From Monosporascus cannonballus (lineage: Eukaryota > Ascomycota > Sordariomycetes > Xylariales): DNA of 64,000 nucleotides. Under the pieces are notes generated by a model. That model was not told the DNA's origin and made no database searches. It worked only from the letters and a program-made list of their open reading frames with translations. Location of the stretch: positions 372,001 through 436,000 of the forward strand of contig QJNS01000015.1 in assembly GCA_004154925.1 (NCBI GenBank). The letters are read 5' to 3'. The translations under genes were made by a program, and so were the position numbers. This document shows, piece by piece, positions 12,616-24,798 of the stretch; positions within the stretch are counted from its first letter, which is position 1; the number at the start of each line of letters is the position of its first letter.

Positions 12616-15470
12616 AAATATATATGTTTTATTTTCATTTTGAAATATAGTAAATTAATTAGAATTTATTAAAAGGGTTGTTTTAAAATTTTAAAAAATA
12701 TCTAGCTTAATTATATATTTAATTTATTTATATATTATGTTATATTAAATGAAAATATTAATTAATTAAAAAGTTAATTAAGTTAGCTTCGTTTTACATT
12801 TATTTAATTAAATAAAAGAAATAAAATATTAATATATTATCGAAAACATTAATTAATATAAGTGTAAAAATATAATAAATATTGAAGTACTTAAAAAATT
12901 AACATATAAAATAAAACAAATATTAAAAAGAAATATATTGTATTGTTATAATTGTAAAAATAAAAGTTATATAATTAATTAATATATTATTATAATTTTA
13001 TTAAGACACATACTTTGTAAACAGGAATTCAGTATATATTTATTTAAAAAATAGTAAATAATATAAAGAAACAATTTAACACAAGTTAATTACGACATTC
13101 TACTTTATTTACAATTTTAATGGAAATATATTATATATAATTAAAATTCTCTATAAAATATTTTAAATCTTTTGTGTTTTAAAACATATCAAAATATGAT
13201 TTATAATAGATTATCGATAGATAAATACTATTACCGTTAAAAATGGAATAGTATTATCTTTATTTATTAAAATAATTTCTTAATAAAGTTATACAATTTA
13301 TAATGTTTAATTTTAAAAATTAATATAATTTTATTCAGATTAAAAACATATAAATGGAATAATTTTGCTAATGAAATACGGATTATTTAAATATTTAATT
13401 ACATTAATATGATCAATAAACATATTAGTAACGTTTTAATAAATATTAAATTATATATTACGAAACTAGCTCGATATTGTTCTTTATTATTTCGATTATA
13501 TTTTCACTTAGTTAAAAACTGAAAACTATATATAAGATTTGTTTATAAGATTTTTAAACTTTGTATTACGTGAGATTTTTAATGTAAAAGAGGTCACTTC
13601 TATAATAAAGAGTAAAATATTTAAACTAAATTATAATTTTAAAATATATTCAATAAAACAGCTTTAAAAATATCTTAATTATAATTTTAAAAATTAAAAG
13701 ATTGTCTAATATTATTAATTGTTTCAAGAAACTTATTCGAAATTTTAATAATATTATTATATTTTTTTTTAAATAACTTTGCTTAATACAAGTAAAATGG
13801 ACTACATAAGTAATAATTGTATTTTAGAGAATTAATAATATAAGTATCAATTAGTTAATATTAATTATATATAATAATAATTTTCGCTAAACCCAAAACT
13901 GATATTTAAAATTATATATTTAATATAATAATTAAATAATAAGATAATTAAAGCAAATTATATTTTGTTATATTTCTTTCGTATAAATTAAAAACAACCC
14001 AATTGAACTACGTTATATTATATAATAAATGTATAATTATTACTGTAGTCTTTCTATAATTTAGTCATTTTTTGAAAGAATTTATTAAGTTAAAGTTTAT
14101 GCGGATTATTAAAAATCTATTTTTTATTGTAATTTAAAGCTTTATAGGATAATAATTAGCATATATAAAGAAACTAACGAATTTCGACTTGGTTATTATT
14201 TATAAAATGTTTTGAAAAACAATAATATTAATATATTGAGTAAATAGCTAAATTTAAATTTAAATTAAGATTAATTATATTATGTTTGATATATTTTAAA
14301 AGAACTTATATTTAGATGAAATTATAATAATACGAGATATTCTATACAGTTTATATTAAAGAATTAAATCAAATATAACTAAAAATTGATTAAAGATTTA
14401 TAAAAATTTAAAACAATTTTAACGTATTTATTATTTTCTTGAAATAAACATATTAATTTAAAAATTGCGACGACAATAAAACTTTGACAATAAAGCTAAA
14501 ATATAACCATATAAACGGTGTAGAACATTATAATAGTTATTAATTTTTATAAACGTAGAGAATTTATATATTTTTACCTTTATTTTTTTATTCGAAAACT
14601 TTGCGATAAGCATATATTACGACAATGATTTTATAAATACTAAAAAATCCCAGAAACCTCGACATTTTTAATTATTAAAAAATTATAAATATTACATAAA
14701 TAATATATTTTTTAAAACAGGCTTTCCTTAATATATACGAAATATTATATAAAAGTATTTCCAAAAAAATTACGTTTATTTTAAAATTTTATCAAAACTG
14801 AAAAGCGGAAATTGATTTAAATTATAAATTATTTAACATCTTTAAATCTTACATAAAAGGGTTAATAAAATAACTAAATTAAATTTTAAAATATGTTACT
14901 AACATTATATGAATGATAAATTAAATAATTAGACTGTAATATTTATAACTGAAGTAATATAAAATAGTAATTATTATAAATATAAGATAATTTTAATGAA
15001 CCTATATTTTGATTTTGTGTTAAACATTTATTAAAACATATAAAATAAATTTGTTAACGTTAAAAATATTTATTAACATAATTTAGTCTAGATACTTACA
15101 GTGAAAAATAAAACTAAAATTTATACGTAATATAAAAAATAACGATTATAATTAAACTTTTTTTAAAAATTTGATTTTTAAAAAAAGAAAATAATTTAGT
15201 TTATTACAAAGAATATTTATATAAACCCTCTTGTAAAAATAATTCAAACATAACGATTTTTATAAAATTATTAAAAAGATATCTAAAAATAATTATTTTG
15301 TAAAACTTTTATATAAGGTTAAAATTTATTTAATTTTTGAGTTTTCTTATTTATATTAATAATAAATACTATTAAAGTTTATAAAGCATAAAATAACGTA
15401 AAATCAAAAAGCGAACCCTTATACGAAAAAAACGAATTTATTCAGTACTAAATTAAATGAAAAACTTATT
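12616..15470. other. AT-rich, RIP-like DNA without recognisable gene
   Basis: This is strongly AT-rich sequence with no usable open frame and no inverted or direct repeats that I can align. It presumably belongs to the outer retrotransposon or an older insertion within it. Confidence 0.55.
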
Positions 15471-16156
15471 TATAATTTAAAAATACCTAGAAACTCGCAG
15501 AAAACCTTACGAACGCCTAACCTCTAATGCGGGACTTTTACTAATAACGGTAGCGGGTCTTCAATTAACGAATAACTAATTAATAATCTTGATATCCGAC
15601 CAGTCGACCTGGTCTACGGTTTGCGCTAACGTGGCTGCTGCAATTACGGCCCTTAGCCGTTTTTGTTTTCATTTAAAACGTTCAAATTCTTTTATTATCT
15701 TAACGTCTTTAATATTACGAAGGAACATTTCCATACCCCGGCAACGATGAATTCGGCGTTATTCCTAAAAACGATCCAGCTTGTTGGTAATGATACGTAG
15801 TGTTTTTCGAACTTGTTTTTTCTTACGTTTTAAGCTGTTTTTTATTAAGAATTTTTTTGTATTCGGCTTCGAACGGCCTAAAGACGTCGTAGGAATTACT
15901 ATAACGAACATATCGCGTATATTTTTTAAAACTTCGAAAAACTTTATATTTTATGCTTTTCTTTTTATAATAGAAATAGAAAAGTATAATCAAACTTAGA
16001 CGAAAAATTCGTTCTAATAAAAAAAAACGTGAGTACGTTTACGTAAACGGATTTCTTTAATTCAACTCGATATTATAAGTAAATAATAAAGGAGTTTTAT
16101 AAAAGTTTTCAAAACGAAGATTTTTTTTTAAAAAAGAAAATCATATTATATTTTAA
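15471..16156. other. Less mutated coding-like remnant next to the right LTR-like repeat
   Basis: GC content rises, particularly at 15480-15780, where many CpGs survive. Both strands keep partial frames, for example a plus-strand frame at 15781-15999. None matches a family I know. A purine run (AAAAAAGAAAAT-like) just before 16157 could be a polypurine tract of the outer LTR element. I regard the region as decayed internal retrotransposon sequence rather than a host gene. Confidence 0.35.
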
Positions 16157-16534
16157 TTGGCCTAGTACATCTAGAGACGGTTAAGGTGAAAAAAAAATTA
16201 AACTTGATACAGAAACTAATTACGTCATAAACTTAAGGTTTTTGAAGATTTTGATACATTAAGCTTTTTAAGCTATATTAAAACGAATAAAAAATTAAAA
16301 AGCTTAAAAGGTGCAGTGTTTTAAGCACTCTAAGCTAGAAATAAAATATATACGCTTAATAGTTTTCTTAATTTAAATAATAATAACTTGTAATAATATT
16401 TTCGTTACCTAAAATACGCTTGGTATTACGAAACGTAATTAAGTTATCTTATTGTTTAAATTTTCACGATATTTCTATCGACATAAATTTATACAACTTC
16501 AGTTTAATAATTGGACAAACTTTTAGCTGTTATA
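16157..16534 (+). repeat. Right LTR-like repeat copy
   Basis: This is the direct-repeat partner of 2546-2927 (see that entry), followed directly by TTTAA at 16535-16539. It is about 378 bp against 382 bp for the left copy. Confidence 0.6.
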
Positions 16535-16539
16535 TTTAA

Positions 16540-17903
16540 ATTAATTTATGTAAAAATCATAAACCTTTTAGTAACCAATAAAAACCTACTTATTTAGCGA
16601 AACTCTTAGGTATTTTGTATAATATATTACAGTAATTCTATTTACTAATATATTAATTACTAGAACTTATAAATATGCAAACTTTGTAGCATTTATATAT
16701 TTTAGTAGCATGGCTTTTTCTAGTGTAAATTAATTAAGTAATTAATTATTATTATTTAAAATAGTATTAATATAAACTTTTGAATTTAAAACTAATATAG
16801 TAATATTATTATAAATATTTGTAATATATTTATAAATGTTTTTTTATATAAGCTTATAGACTAAGACTAAGAAACATTTAATGTATTGTATTTTAAAAAT
16901 AATCAGTAATTATATAACTATATCAAGTTGTAATTAATAAATATACTAAACTTTTTAAAATATTAACCGGATTTTATAAAATTAAAGTATTTTTACTAAA
17001 AAGTTATAGTCAAAAGAAAACCATGTATATAACACATTAAATAAGTAGATAAGCTTAAGAAATAAACAAGTTATTTTTAAATAGCTTTTAATTTTTGGAC
17101 TTGAATTATAAATGTGTTAATATTGGTATAAAATAATTTAAAAATGAAATAATGTTAAACTTTGTAATTCAAGCGAAAAAACAACAAAATTCGAAGTTTA
17201 GCATTAATATATTATATATTTTATATAACGTTTTTAACGTTATTTTAAAACTTTAATGATAATGTCGATACGTTCGAATCGATTTTATCTTTAATTTGTA
17301 AAAATAAATGATAATCGAAATAAAAACCGATTATTGACTTAGTTTTTAAGTTAAATATATAAATATTTTTATCGATTTTTAATACGTTAAAATATTAAGG
17401 GTCTATTGTTTTTTAACGTATTTTACTATATATTAAAGTTAAATATAAGTCTAATTTTATTAAATGATATTTTTAAAAAAAACATTGCTAACTTAACAAA
17501 TTAATTACAAACAATATTATAAATAGATTATAGAATATTTTATAAATTATTTAATTTTTTCGAAAGTTCTTTCCGAAATATCGTACTGTAAAAAAGAATA
17601 TCTACAATTTTATTAAAACGAGATTTTAATAAAGGTTTAATAAAATTAAATATAATATTTAATATTTTAAAAACACATTTATGTAAAGTTTTAATATATA
17701 ACATATTATATATGAATTTAAAAATTAATTAAAAAGTTTAAGTTTAAATAACTAACTAATAAAGTTTATAATTAAATTGGAATCTTTATAATTATATTTA
17801 ATTGTATATTTAAAAATTAGAACTTTTTATTTTTAACCGTTACAACAATTATCTTTAAAAAATTTGAAAATATTATATAAATAACGATATTATTATGCTT
17901 TAT
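16540..17903. other. AT-rich DNA, nothing recognised
   Basis: Stops are dense in all frames. I see no alignable repeats and no RNA gene signature. Confidence 0.6.
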
Positions 17904-18370
17904 ATTACGGCATGACAACAAGAACGTAGCTATTACACTATTAAAAGTAAAACGTTATCAGTTCGAACATTAACCGCCTTATTCTACTTTATACATCTAC
18001 TATATATCATTTAAGATTATAATAATAGGTCCTTTTTTAATTACATAGTTCCGATACAACTATTTGAAAATTAAAAACATTTTACCGAAAAACTGTTTTT
18101 TATATGGCGATTTTTCGGATTACGAGTTAATTTTACTCTGTGCTCGAAATAACTGCGCTAATTAAAAGTTTGCTTCGTATTTAGCTAACGGAGTAAGTTA
18201 GCTGCCCAGTTTAGAAATCGAAGGCGCAACTCATGAAAAAAATGACAAACTATTACGATACGAAAACAAAAACGTAACTATTATATCATTAAAAGGTGGA
18301 ACGTTACCAGCTCGAATACTAACCGCCTTATTCTGCTCTATATACCTACTAGGTGCTATTTAAGACTGTG
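17904..18370 (+). repeat. Pair of ~118-bp direct repeats with a unique spacer
   Basis: 17904-18020 and 18252-18370 share an ordered series of motifs: ATTACG, AACGTA, TATTA.A, AAACGTTA/GAACGTTACCAG, then AACCGCCTTATTCT, then TTTAAGA. The first copy carries more A/T at variable positions, mostly transitions. The 231-bp spacer differs from both and keeps moderate GC. The pair may be terminal repeats of a very small retroelement or two tandem insertions. Confidence 0.65.
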
Positions 18371-18664
18371 ATACTTTATATATTTAAATATTTATTTAAT
18401 AATTTGTAACTTTTAACGTATTTAAGATCCGTATTTTAAAATATATATTTTTATTTTATATTGCAAATTCCATTCAATAAAAAATATTTATATTGCGCTT
18501 AAAAAAGTATTATCTTTGTTAATATATATTTAAAACTGTTTTAACGTTCGACAATATGAAATTCTAATTTGTGAAAATTAACTTTATTTTATTCGACTAG
18601 AATAAAGTTTTTTTCGCATATCAAATTTTCTAAATTATGCTTATACTAATTGTTTTCTGTGATG
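18371..18664. other. AT-rich DNA, nothing recognised
   Basis: No features are visible between the direct repeat pair and the GC-rich patch. Confidence 0.5.
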
Positions 18665-18790
18665 ATATGCACAGCTAGTCCTTATAAGGTGGATTAGAGT
18701 GTCCAAACCCCAATTGCGGTTTGGAATTGCTGACTTTTTAGTATTGTGGTTAGCGTCGCACCTTTACTACCTTATATTTTCTTATTAGCT
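18665..18790. other. Short GC-balanced patch with perfect hairpin
   Basis: This ~125-bp patch has normal composition inside AT-rich DNA. It contains the perfect inverted repeat TCCAAACC (18702-18709) / GGTTTGGA (18718-18725) with an 8-nt loop. AATTGC is repeated on both sides of the second arm. It has no tRNA-like TpsiC loop or cloverleaf that I can fold, so I do not call it a tRNA. Confidence 0.55.
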
Positions 18791-19790
18791 TTCGCCAATT
18801 CTATTTATTTCCCGTTTACGAAAACCTTTAAAAATATTGTATAATAATAAAATACATATATTATTTCTAAAACAAAAAGAAATTACTCTGATTAGTGGTT
18901 ATTAACGTTAATAAAATTAATTAATTTTTGATAATCTTAATTTATTAATTTAATTTACAAATACTGTTTTTTGAAACTAAAATACTTAATTATATTAAAC
19001 TAACTATATTTAGAATATATGCCAAAAAGTTAAAAAGAAACGGGTTTTTTAACAAAATACTTTTTATATTTAAAAATGTTTTCTAGCTAAAACGAAAAAT
19101 AGTAACAAAATATATTTAATAATAGTAAAAAAAATCGTTGTAAAAAACTAAAACGAAAAAAAGTATAATGTTTATAAAAAGCTCGGATAAAATACGCGTA
19201 TTTATAAACAAATTATAAATATATTTAATAATCGAAAATTCGAAAAAGATATATTTATTTAATATATTATAGTTGTTCAATTTAAGTTTGTTATTATATG
19301 TTAATAAAAAACGGTTTGTTCGTTTATCTAGCGCGTTTGCTTATAAAATATGTTATAAATAAATTTTAAAATGTATTACTTTTAAATAACTTTAGCTTTT
19401 CGGGTTTAAAAATAAATAAATATATAAAATAATATTCTTTTTATAGAATTATAATTTAGACCACGTTAATTTGTTATAAAGATTAAAATTATAATTAATA
19501 AATATTTAACTTTATAAAATAATATTTATTTATTTTAAAAATTTTATTATAAAAATGCTATAAAGGTTTAAGCTAATTAAAGATAAACCTTTTTAATTTC
19601 TCAACTTTATAAAAAGTATTTACATAATATATAATGCGTTTAAAACAGAGTTTAAATATGTTTTTAATAACTTTAAAACCGTGTAATCTATATATAACCT
19701 TTATTTTTTATATTTATCTCTTTATAAGTCTTTGTTTAAAAAAGATAACGAATACTCAAGCCGACATAGCGTTTTAAGATTCTAGTCATA
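18791..19790. other. AT-rich DNA up to the edge of island 1
   Basis: No gene is recognised. The composition changes abruptly to GC-balanced near 19790. Confidence 0.6.
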
Positions 19791-20251
19791 ACTCTGCCGC
19801 GGGCGCAGCCACCTTCAAAATGAGGTTCTAATATTGATGAGGTAAGGAATATCCATATAATCGCAGAGCCCGGGCCGAGCGCAGGGCCGAGGCTCGGGGG
19901 TGTCCTTTAGCGACCAGCAGTTTTGGCAAATTCGCAGTCTTTCCGCACTGCCACGGCACGGGCGCGGCCGAGGGATGTCGTTGTTATCGGCCCCACTTCC
20001 CCACCCCCCCTGCGGGTATATTGTATCCGTTATCTTATCACAAGAGAAAGCGCGTTTTTGCTTGTCCGTGAATATGTCTCCGATAAATGGGATACTCCGT
20101 TGAAAGCACATCAACAAGCTGTCAGGGAATCGCGGAACACGTACCCCGAGGGAGTCGAAGCGGTTAACCACAGCATAGCGATTTCCCCTGGTCTGCCCGT
20201 TGTCTGAATTGAGGCCTCCGAAGAGCTTCATTGACTCGACGTGGCCCCACC
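19791..20251 (+). promoter_or_regulatory. Upstream region of the ABHD11-like gene
   Basis: This GC-rich non-coding stretch contains C-rich tracts near 20000-20020 and ends in a near-ideal start context (CCACCATGG at 20252). Two overlapping frames run through it in opposite directions (about 19815-20231 and 19923-20207). They have no recognisable content and are best explained by high GC. No TATA box stands out. Confidence 0.45.
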
Positions 20252-21502
20252 ATGGCGACTCGGCGGTGCAATGCCCGGCCCATTCTGTGCATCATGAAGA
20301 CCCTGTCGAGAGCGATCCCTTCGTGCCCTTTTTCGTCGAGCCATACGCTACCTCTGGCATACGACCACCACGCGCCCCCCGGGTCTGGCCGCTGTCCACA
20401 AGATGCGCCTATCATTTTCATGCACGGCTTGTTCGGCTCCAAGAAGAACAACCGCACAGTTTCCAAGTAAGAGGAGGCATACGCTACACATGTGTTGATG
20501 TCCCTGGTGGAGGGCGGCCAGTGATAGGGTTAGAGTCCGGCTGACTGAATGAGTGGGATGAAGGATCCTGGCTCGAGACCTAAAGCGCCATGTCTATGCC
20601 CTAGTGAGACGGCCGCCGCTATCGTCGTTTGCTACTCCCTTTCTCTGACGCTTCGGTCACCAGGATCTGCGCAACCACGGAGAATCTCCCCATGCACCGA
20701 GGCACGACTACACCGCCATGGCAGAAGACGTTGCTGGCTTTATCCATCACCATGGTCTGAATGACTCGACCCTAATCGGTCACTCGATGTTAGTGTCGCC
20801 CCCAACCATGCTCTTTACCGACCGATATTCCTGAATCTTACTTTGGAACAGGGGAGCCAAGACGGCAATGACGCTCGCTTTAAGCCAGCCTCGTCTCGTT
20901 GACAACTTGGTCTCGGTTGACAATGCCCCCGTTGATGCGGCGCTTAACGGCTCCTTTGCTAAATATATACAAGGCATGAGGAAAATAGAGGAAGCTGGGG
21001 TCACGCGCCTGAGAGATGCTGACAACATGCTACAAGAGTTCGAACCTGTGAGCTCAGCCATCCGTTACGTGCTCTTTTGGAGGCTGATGAATAGCCACAG
21101 GATCTTCCTATTCGTCAATTTCTTCTGGGAAATCTCTACCGACCCGAGTGTAGCGAGACGCAAAAGTTTCGAGTCTCGCTCGGCGTATTGGCTAAGTCTC
21201 TTGACAACCTTGGCGATTTCCCATACAAGGACCCCGACCAGGTACGCTTCGAGAAACCGGCACTCTTTATTCGAGGCACGCGTAGCAAATACGTTCCTGA
21301 TGAGGTCATTCCCCTGATCGGCCGGTTCTTCCCGCGCTTCTCGTTGGTGGATGTTGAAGCAGGGCACTGGCTCATATCTGAGAAACCCCAAGAATTTTTG
21401 CAAGGTGAGAGGTCTTTGTCAGGCAGGAAACGCTTGGACCCTGAGATATAACTAACTGGCCACCGTTTAGCCGTGATGGAATTCTTATCGCAGAAAGAGT
21501 GA
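20252..21502 (+). CDS. Mitochondrial-type alpha/beta hydrolase, ABHD11/IMO32-like
   Basis: This is an intact six-exon gene: exons 20252-20466, 20564-20603, 20664-20788, 20852-21047, 21101-21404 and 21471-21502 (303 aa). Joining them restores one uninterrupted frame through all five GT-AG introns of 53-97 nt. The product has the alpha/beta-hydrolase fold. The oxyanion-region motif HGLFG is at 58-62, and the nucleophile elbow GHSMG (Ser126) spans the exon 3/4 junction. SVDNAPV (Asp150) and GHW (His281) are the candidate acid and base. The Arg/Ser-rich, Asp-poor N-terminus fits a mitochondrial presequence. Family members (human ABHD11, yeast Imo32) are matrix esterase/hydrolase-like proteins, with mammalian ABHD11 linked to protecting lipoylated 2-oxoglutarate dehydrogenase. 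The exact substrate here is unknown. The start has a strong CCACCATGG context. Confidence 0.93.
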
Positions 21503-21658
21503 GCCCATCGAAGTAGCACGTAGTTGCTCGGATTTATAGCTACGGGTAACATGTGCTCAGTGGCATTCTAGCATTGCCGCTCTGAAGCCATAAGGGATTC
21601 TCCTTCATATACGTGACAGCTGAGATTCACCACGAAAATGTCAGCCCTAGACTGCCGA

Positions 21659-22610
21659 CTAACAAGGACACGCGGGAATGTAGCTAGTGCCGCCGCTCAG
21701 ATCTAACGTATTGCCCCTTCGTGTCGTAGTGGATATAAGTTCTGGTTTCCGGACAATCTGATCGACGACTTCAAGGAATGGTGTCCTTACGTTCTCTCGG
21801 GTTTTGGAACTGACTTCGCAAAACCCTATACCTTGGGCCTCTGCGAATGCCTTACCCTCTTCGAACGACACCGCACGGCCACCAGAAGCTGCTTTATCCA
21901 ACTTGCTCCCAACCTTTGTGGTCTTATCAGCCGAGACGTTACGATGAGCAGCGGACGGGGACTCTGCGAATTTACGTACCAAGTAGAGCACGGCACCAGG
22001 GGAAACATTCGACCTTGCCTCGTCGACCCATTTCTCTAGACCGAGGAAGCTTTTCCTACTTGAAATGTCGTAAACAATCATGACTCCATGGGCGCCGCGG
22101 TAGTAGCTTGTCGACAAGGTTCGGAACCTTTCCTGGCCGGCCTGTATACCCAAACCGTATTATGGGAGTCAGACTTAGAATAAGGACGCTGCTATGAACG
22201 CGGGCACTAGGAATGAGAGGTATGCTTACCGTGTCAAAGATGTTCAGACGGTACGCCTTGCCCCTTATAGCCAGTTTCTTCATCTGGACCCGTTATAGGG
22301 ACTGATCAGCCAACATTATAGGAGTCGAGCTGCTCACTAGCCATGCTAGCCGCGGAGTGGCTCGATGGGAGTCTCGTCTCACCTTGAAGTCAATTCCGAT
22401 CGTGGCCGTCGAGGATTCCGGGTCAAACTGATCCTCGCAATATCTCACAAGTACTTTTAGTCATTACATGTTAGGCTTAGACAGTCTCCGCTATGTGGTG
22501 GGCTTGGTGGTGCCGGAACCAATCCTTGATTACTTACAAGCCGACTTTCCTGCCCCGGAAGGTCCGATGCATAGAAGCTTGAGCACCGGCAATGCCTCCT
22601 CTGATGACAT
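21659..22610 (-). CDS. Rab GTPase, Rab18 type
   Basis: This is an intact five-exon gene, read from the right: 22538-22610, 22383-22453, 22230-22283, 21980-22141 and 21659-21913 (204 aa). Visible G-motifs are P-loop GPSGAGKS (16-23), switch I Thr42 in ATIGIDF, DTAGQ (65-69, split by an intron) and SSKT (155-158). The base-recognition motif is SKLD (123-126) instead of NKxD, which I believe is shared by fungal Rab18-like proteins. The tail ends CPC, a geranylgeranylation signal for membrane attachment. The last intron (21914-21979) has no stop in frame, so an unspliced reading would insert 22 extra residues; splicing restores the family spacing LYL-VGSKLDK. Rab18 proteins act at ER, lipid droplets and in membrane trafficking; that role is inferred from the family. 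The 3' ends of this gene and the ABHD11-like gene face each other 156 bp apart. Confidence 0.92.
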
Positions 22611-23643
22611 ACCAGCGGGATTCGTTCAGACGCACTTTGAAGTAGCGAGTGCAGCCCGGCTCGAGTTCAGACAGGATTTACAGGGACAGGAGACCAATAT
22701 TGCTGATTTCAATATACGCGCCTTAATGTATTATTATGCCGTTTGCGGATATTGCAACGCTTCCATGTGGGCGGGATAAAATGCTCGGCCGATGTTGCAT
22801 TGCTGAGGTGGATGCTAGACCGACCTACTCGGTACCTCTGAACTATCTGATAAACAAGTAGGCAGGCTAGAGGTACATCAAAGTTAGTCTAGGTGCAAGC
22901 CAAGCCCTTTAGATAAGTGAGCTACGATCTATCAAGAGCCACCTCTAACGTTAGGTGTGAACCTCCCTGAGTACATCCCTGTTTGTACAAGTGAACCGAA
23001 AATAAGGGATTCTGTTCCCCCTAACGTGAGTGATGTCGTTTTCTTGGTGGGCAGGTTGGTGTTGCCAGCATATTGTCGTAGCACCTTCTTTGTAAAATAT
23101 CGCTCATTTATCCTCGTACGTGGGGCGTTCGTGACCCTCAACAGTAATACCGGGAAAAATAGAGAACGCCCTACGTTGATGTGATCTTTTGTTCAGCAAT
23201 TGCTACCTAGGCCATAACCAGGAGGACCATAGCATCGACCGGTATCTTGAGCGTCTTATACCTCGCCCTATACCAGAACGCGTGGTGCGCACCTTTAGGA
23301 CCCTACAACTAGTGATAGACAGGCGGGCATGGCTTAGGTCCTTGGGATCCCAAACCGAGGTGGCTTCACTGTCTTAGAAGCGCATGACACCCAAGACACC
23401 TATCCTCGAGGACTGACACACTGCAGAAGAATATGTTGGTCACACAATATACGCCACACATCCAGGCCAACAAACCAGGTCGTTCTTGGCATATCCCAAG
23501 TACATCAGCTAATACTCCCATTTTATCTGCTCTGAGAGGATGCTGTATTCGCGGCTACCGTGCCGCGCAAATGCAATCACAAGTGAGACCTAATGCCATT
23601 GCGAAATAACCCACGCCGTTCCGTGCCCACGCCGGACAGTAAT
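22611..23643. other. Intergenic stretch between Rab18-like gene and eS1 gene
   Basis: About 1 kb of GC-balanced DNA must hold the Rab18 promoter/5' UTR and the eS1 3' UTR, since both genes are on the minus strand. Short frames (for example 22957-23184 plus, 22932-23141 minus) show no domain, no convincing splice extension and no family resemblance. I found no tRNA or snoRNA signature. Confidence 0.5.
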
Positions 23644-24798
23644 TTAGACCTGGTCGAGAACGCGCTCCTTGAACTCTCGCTCCACCTTCTGGCCCTCCTC
23701 GTTTGTCGTAGACTCACCGTGCAGGGTCATCAGGGCACCCAGGTCGAATTTCGGCGCCTTCAGGAGCTTGACCTTCCGGATATGAACCTACGAAGCACCT
23801 ATGTCAGCAAGCCTTCAGAGGAGCACATGACCCACGCATTGCCGGACGGGTGATGGATCCCAACATACGTTCTGCAGAGGGTAGATTCCTTGTGTGGACT
23901 TCTCGATCTCCCGGCCGATCACCTCGGGGATCAGCTTGGACGTCAGCTGCTGCAGGGTGCAGGTGGCTGCCTCTCGCTGGATAATCTCCACCATCTTTTT
24001 CCGGATAGCACGAATCTGAGACGACGCGGCGTATGTGGTCTTCTTGACCTGGTTAGGTCGGCGCTTGGTAAAGGCAATGGCGAAGAGGCGTAGAAGATAA
24101 TCGTCGGTTGTCTTGACGGTGACGTTGGCCTCGATGAGAGTTTGCCACTTTCGCACGAGGGAACGCAGCTTGTCCGAGGTGAAGTCAAGGCCGTGGAAGT
24201 TGGTAAGACAGTTCTTGCCCTGGACCTCGTCCACTCGCAGCTTAACTTTACGGAAGGCGTGATCCTCATCCTTCTGCAGATCGGCTAGCGAGACCTCGAT
24301 GATACGGCCCTTCAGGGCGTCGTTTGCGTTCTTGAGACCAGTCGTTCGGTTGACCAGGGTCTTGCCGACACTAAAAACCGCAAGAGTCAGATAGGCGTCG
24401 ATGATTTTAATCTCACGAGTGCGAACTTGGGAGCGTACTCTCGAATGTTGAAAGGCGAGGGAGCCTATGGTTGTTAACGGTTCGTTAGTCTCGAGTAATG
24501 GCTTGGACACAGTGGCAACCGTGGCGGCGGTTGGAGTGGTCGTAAACATACCTTGATGGAATACCAGTCCTTGCGGGCGAAGGGGTCCTGGGTCCTCTTC
24601 TTGAGGCCCTTTTTGCCCTTGGACAGTCTCTTGTTCCTATTGATCGAAACTTGGTCAGCGTTCGCTTGCTTCGCATTGCGTGGCCACACATAAAACGGGT
24701 TTGGCTTTTGTGTTAAAAGTGTGACGGGGGATTGCAAATCGGGCAGGGCGACGCGATTCGGTGGGAGCTTCCGTCACTACTCACTTTCCAACAGCCAT
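23644..24798 (-). CDS. rps1: 40S ribosomal protein eS1 (S3Ae/RPS1)
   Basis: This is an intact five-exon gene, read from the right: 24785-24798, 24552-24636, 24439-24464, 23869-24370 and 23644-23787 (256 aa, the usual length). Exon 1 is only 14 nt (MAVG plus two bases) and exon 3 only 26 nt, so a plain ORF scan shows three disconnected pieces. Family hallmarks are [14 protein letters not shown] at the N-terminus, [39 protein letters not shown], and a tail ending [11 protein letters not shown]. The protein is a component of the small ribosomal subunit near the mRNA exit. An intron directly after the first four codons is typical of highly expressed ribosomal protein genes and may influence expression. 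No missing residues or frameshifts are seen. Confidence 0.97.

Larger units (their letters stand above)
2541..16539 (+). mobile_element. Probable LTR retrotransposon remnant split by a nested Ty3 element and containing a satellite
   Basis: Two same-orientation copies of a ~380-bp sequence (2546-2927 and 16157-16534) flank the interval. TTTAA precedes the left copy and follows the right one, as expected of a target-site duplication. Subtracting the nested element at 4499-11186 leaves about 7.3 kb, a normal size for a full LTR retrotransposon. An A-rich purine tract lies shortly before the right copy, which suggests plus orientation. I could not identify reverse transcriptase or integrase motifs in the interior, so the family is not assigned. 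The copies could instead be two solo LTRs or unrelated dispersed repeats. The LTR ends do not show a clean TG..CA. Confidence 0.45.

Noticed and set aside
15781..15999. 72-aa plus frame
   Set aside because: Aromatic-rich translation of AT-biased DNA, no domain, within a probable retrotransposon remnant.
19815..20231. 138-aa minus frame and overlapping plus frames upstream of the ABHD11-like gene
   Set aside because: GC-rich promoter region; no domain, no splice continuity, and frames overlap on both strands.
21826..22283. Frames suggesting a second gene or intron-spanning Rab extension
   Set aside because: They include intron sequence of the Rab18-like gene; splicing at 21914-21979 and 22142-22229 restores the conserved GTPase.
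22932..23184. Two opposed frames between the Rab18-like and eS1 genes
   Set aside because: No recognisable sequence features and no start or splice context that joins them to anything.
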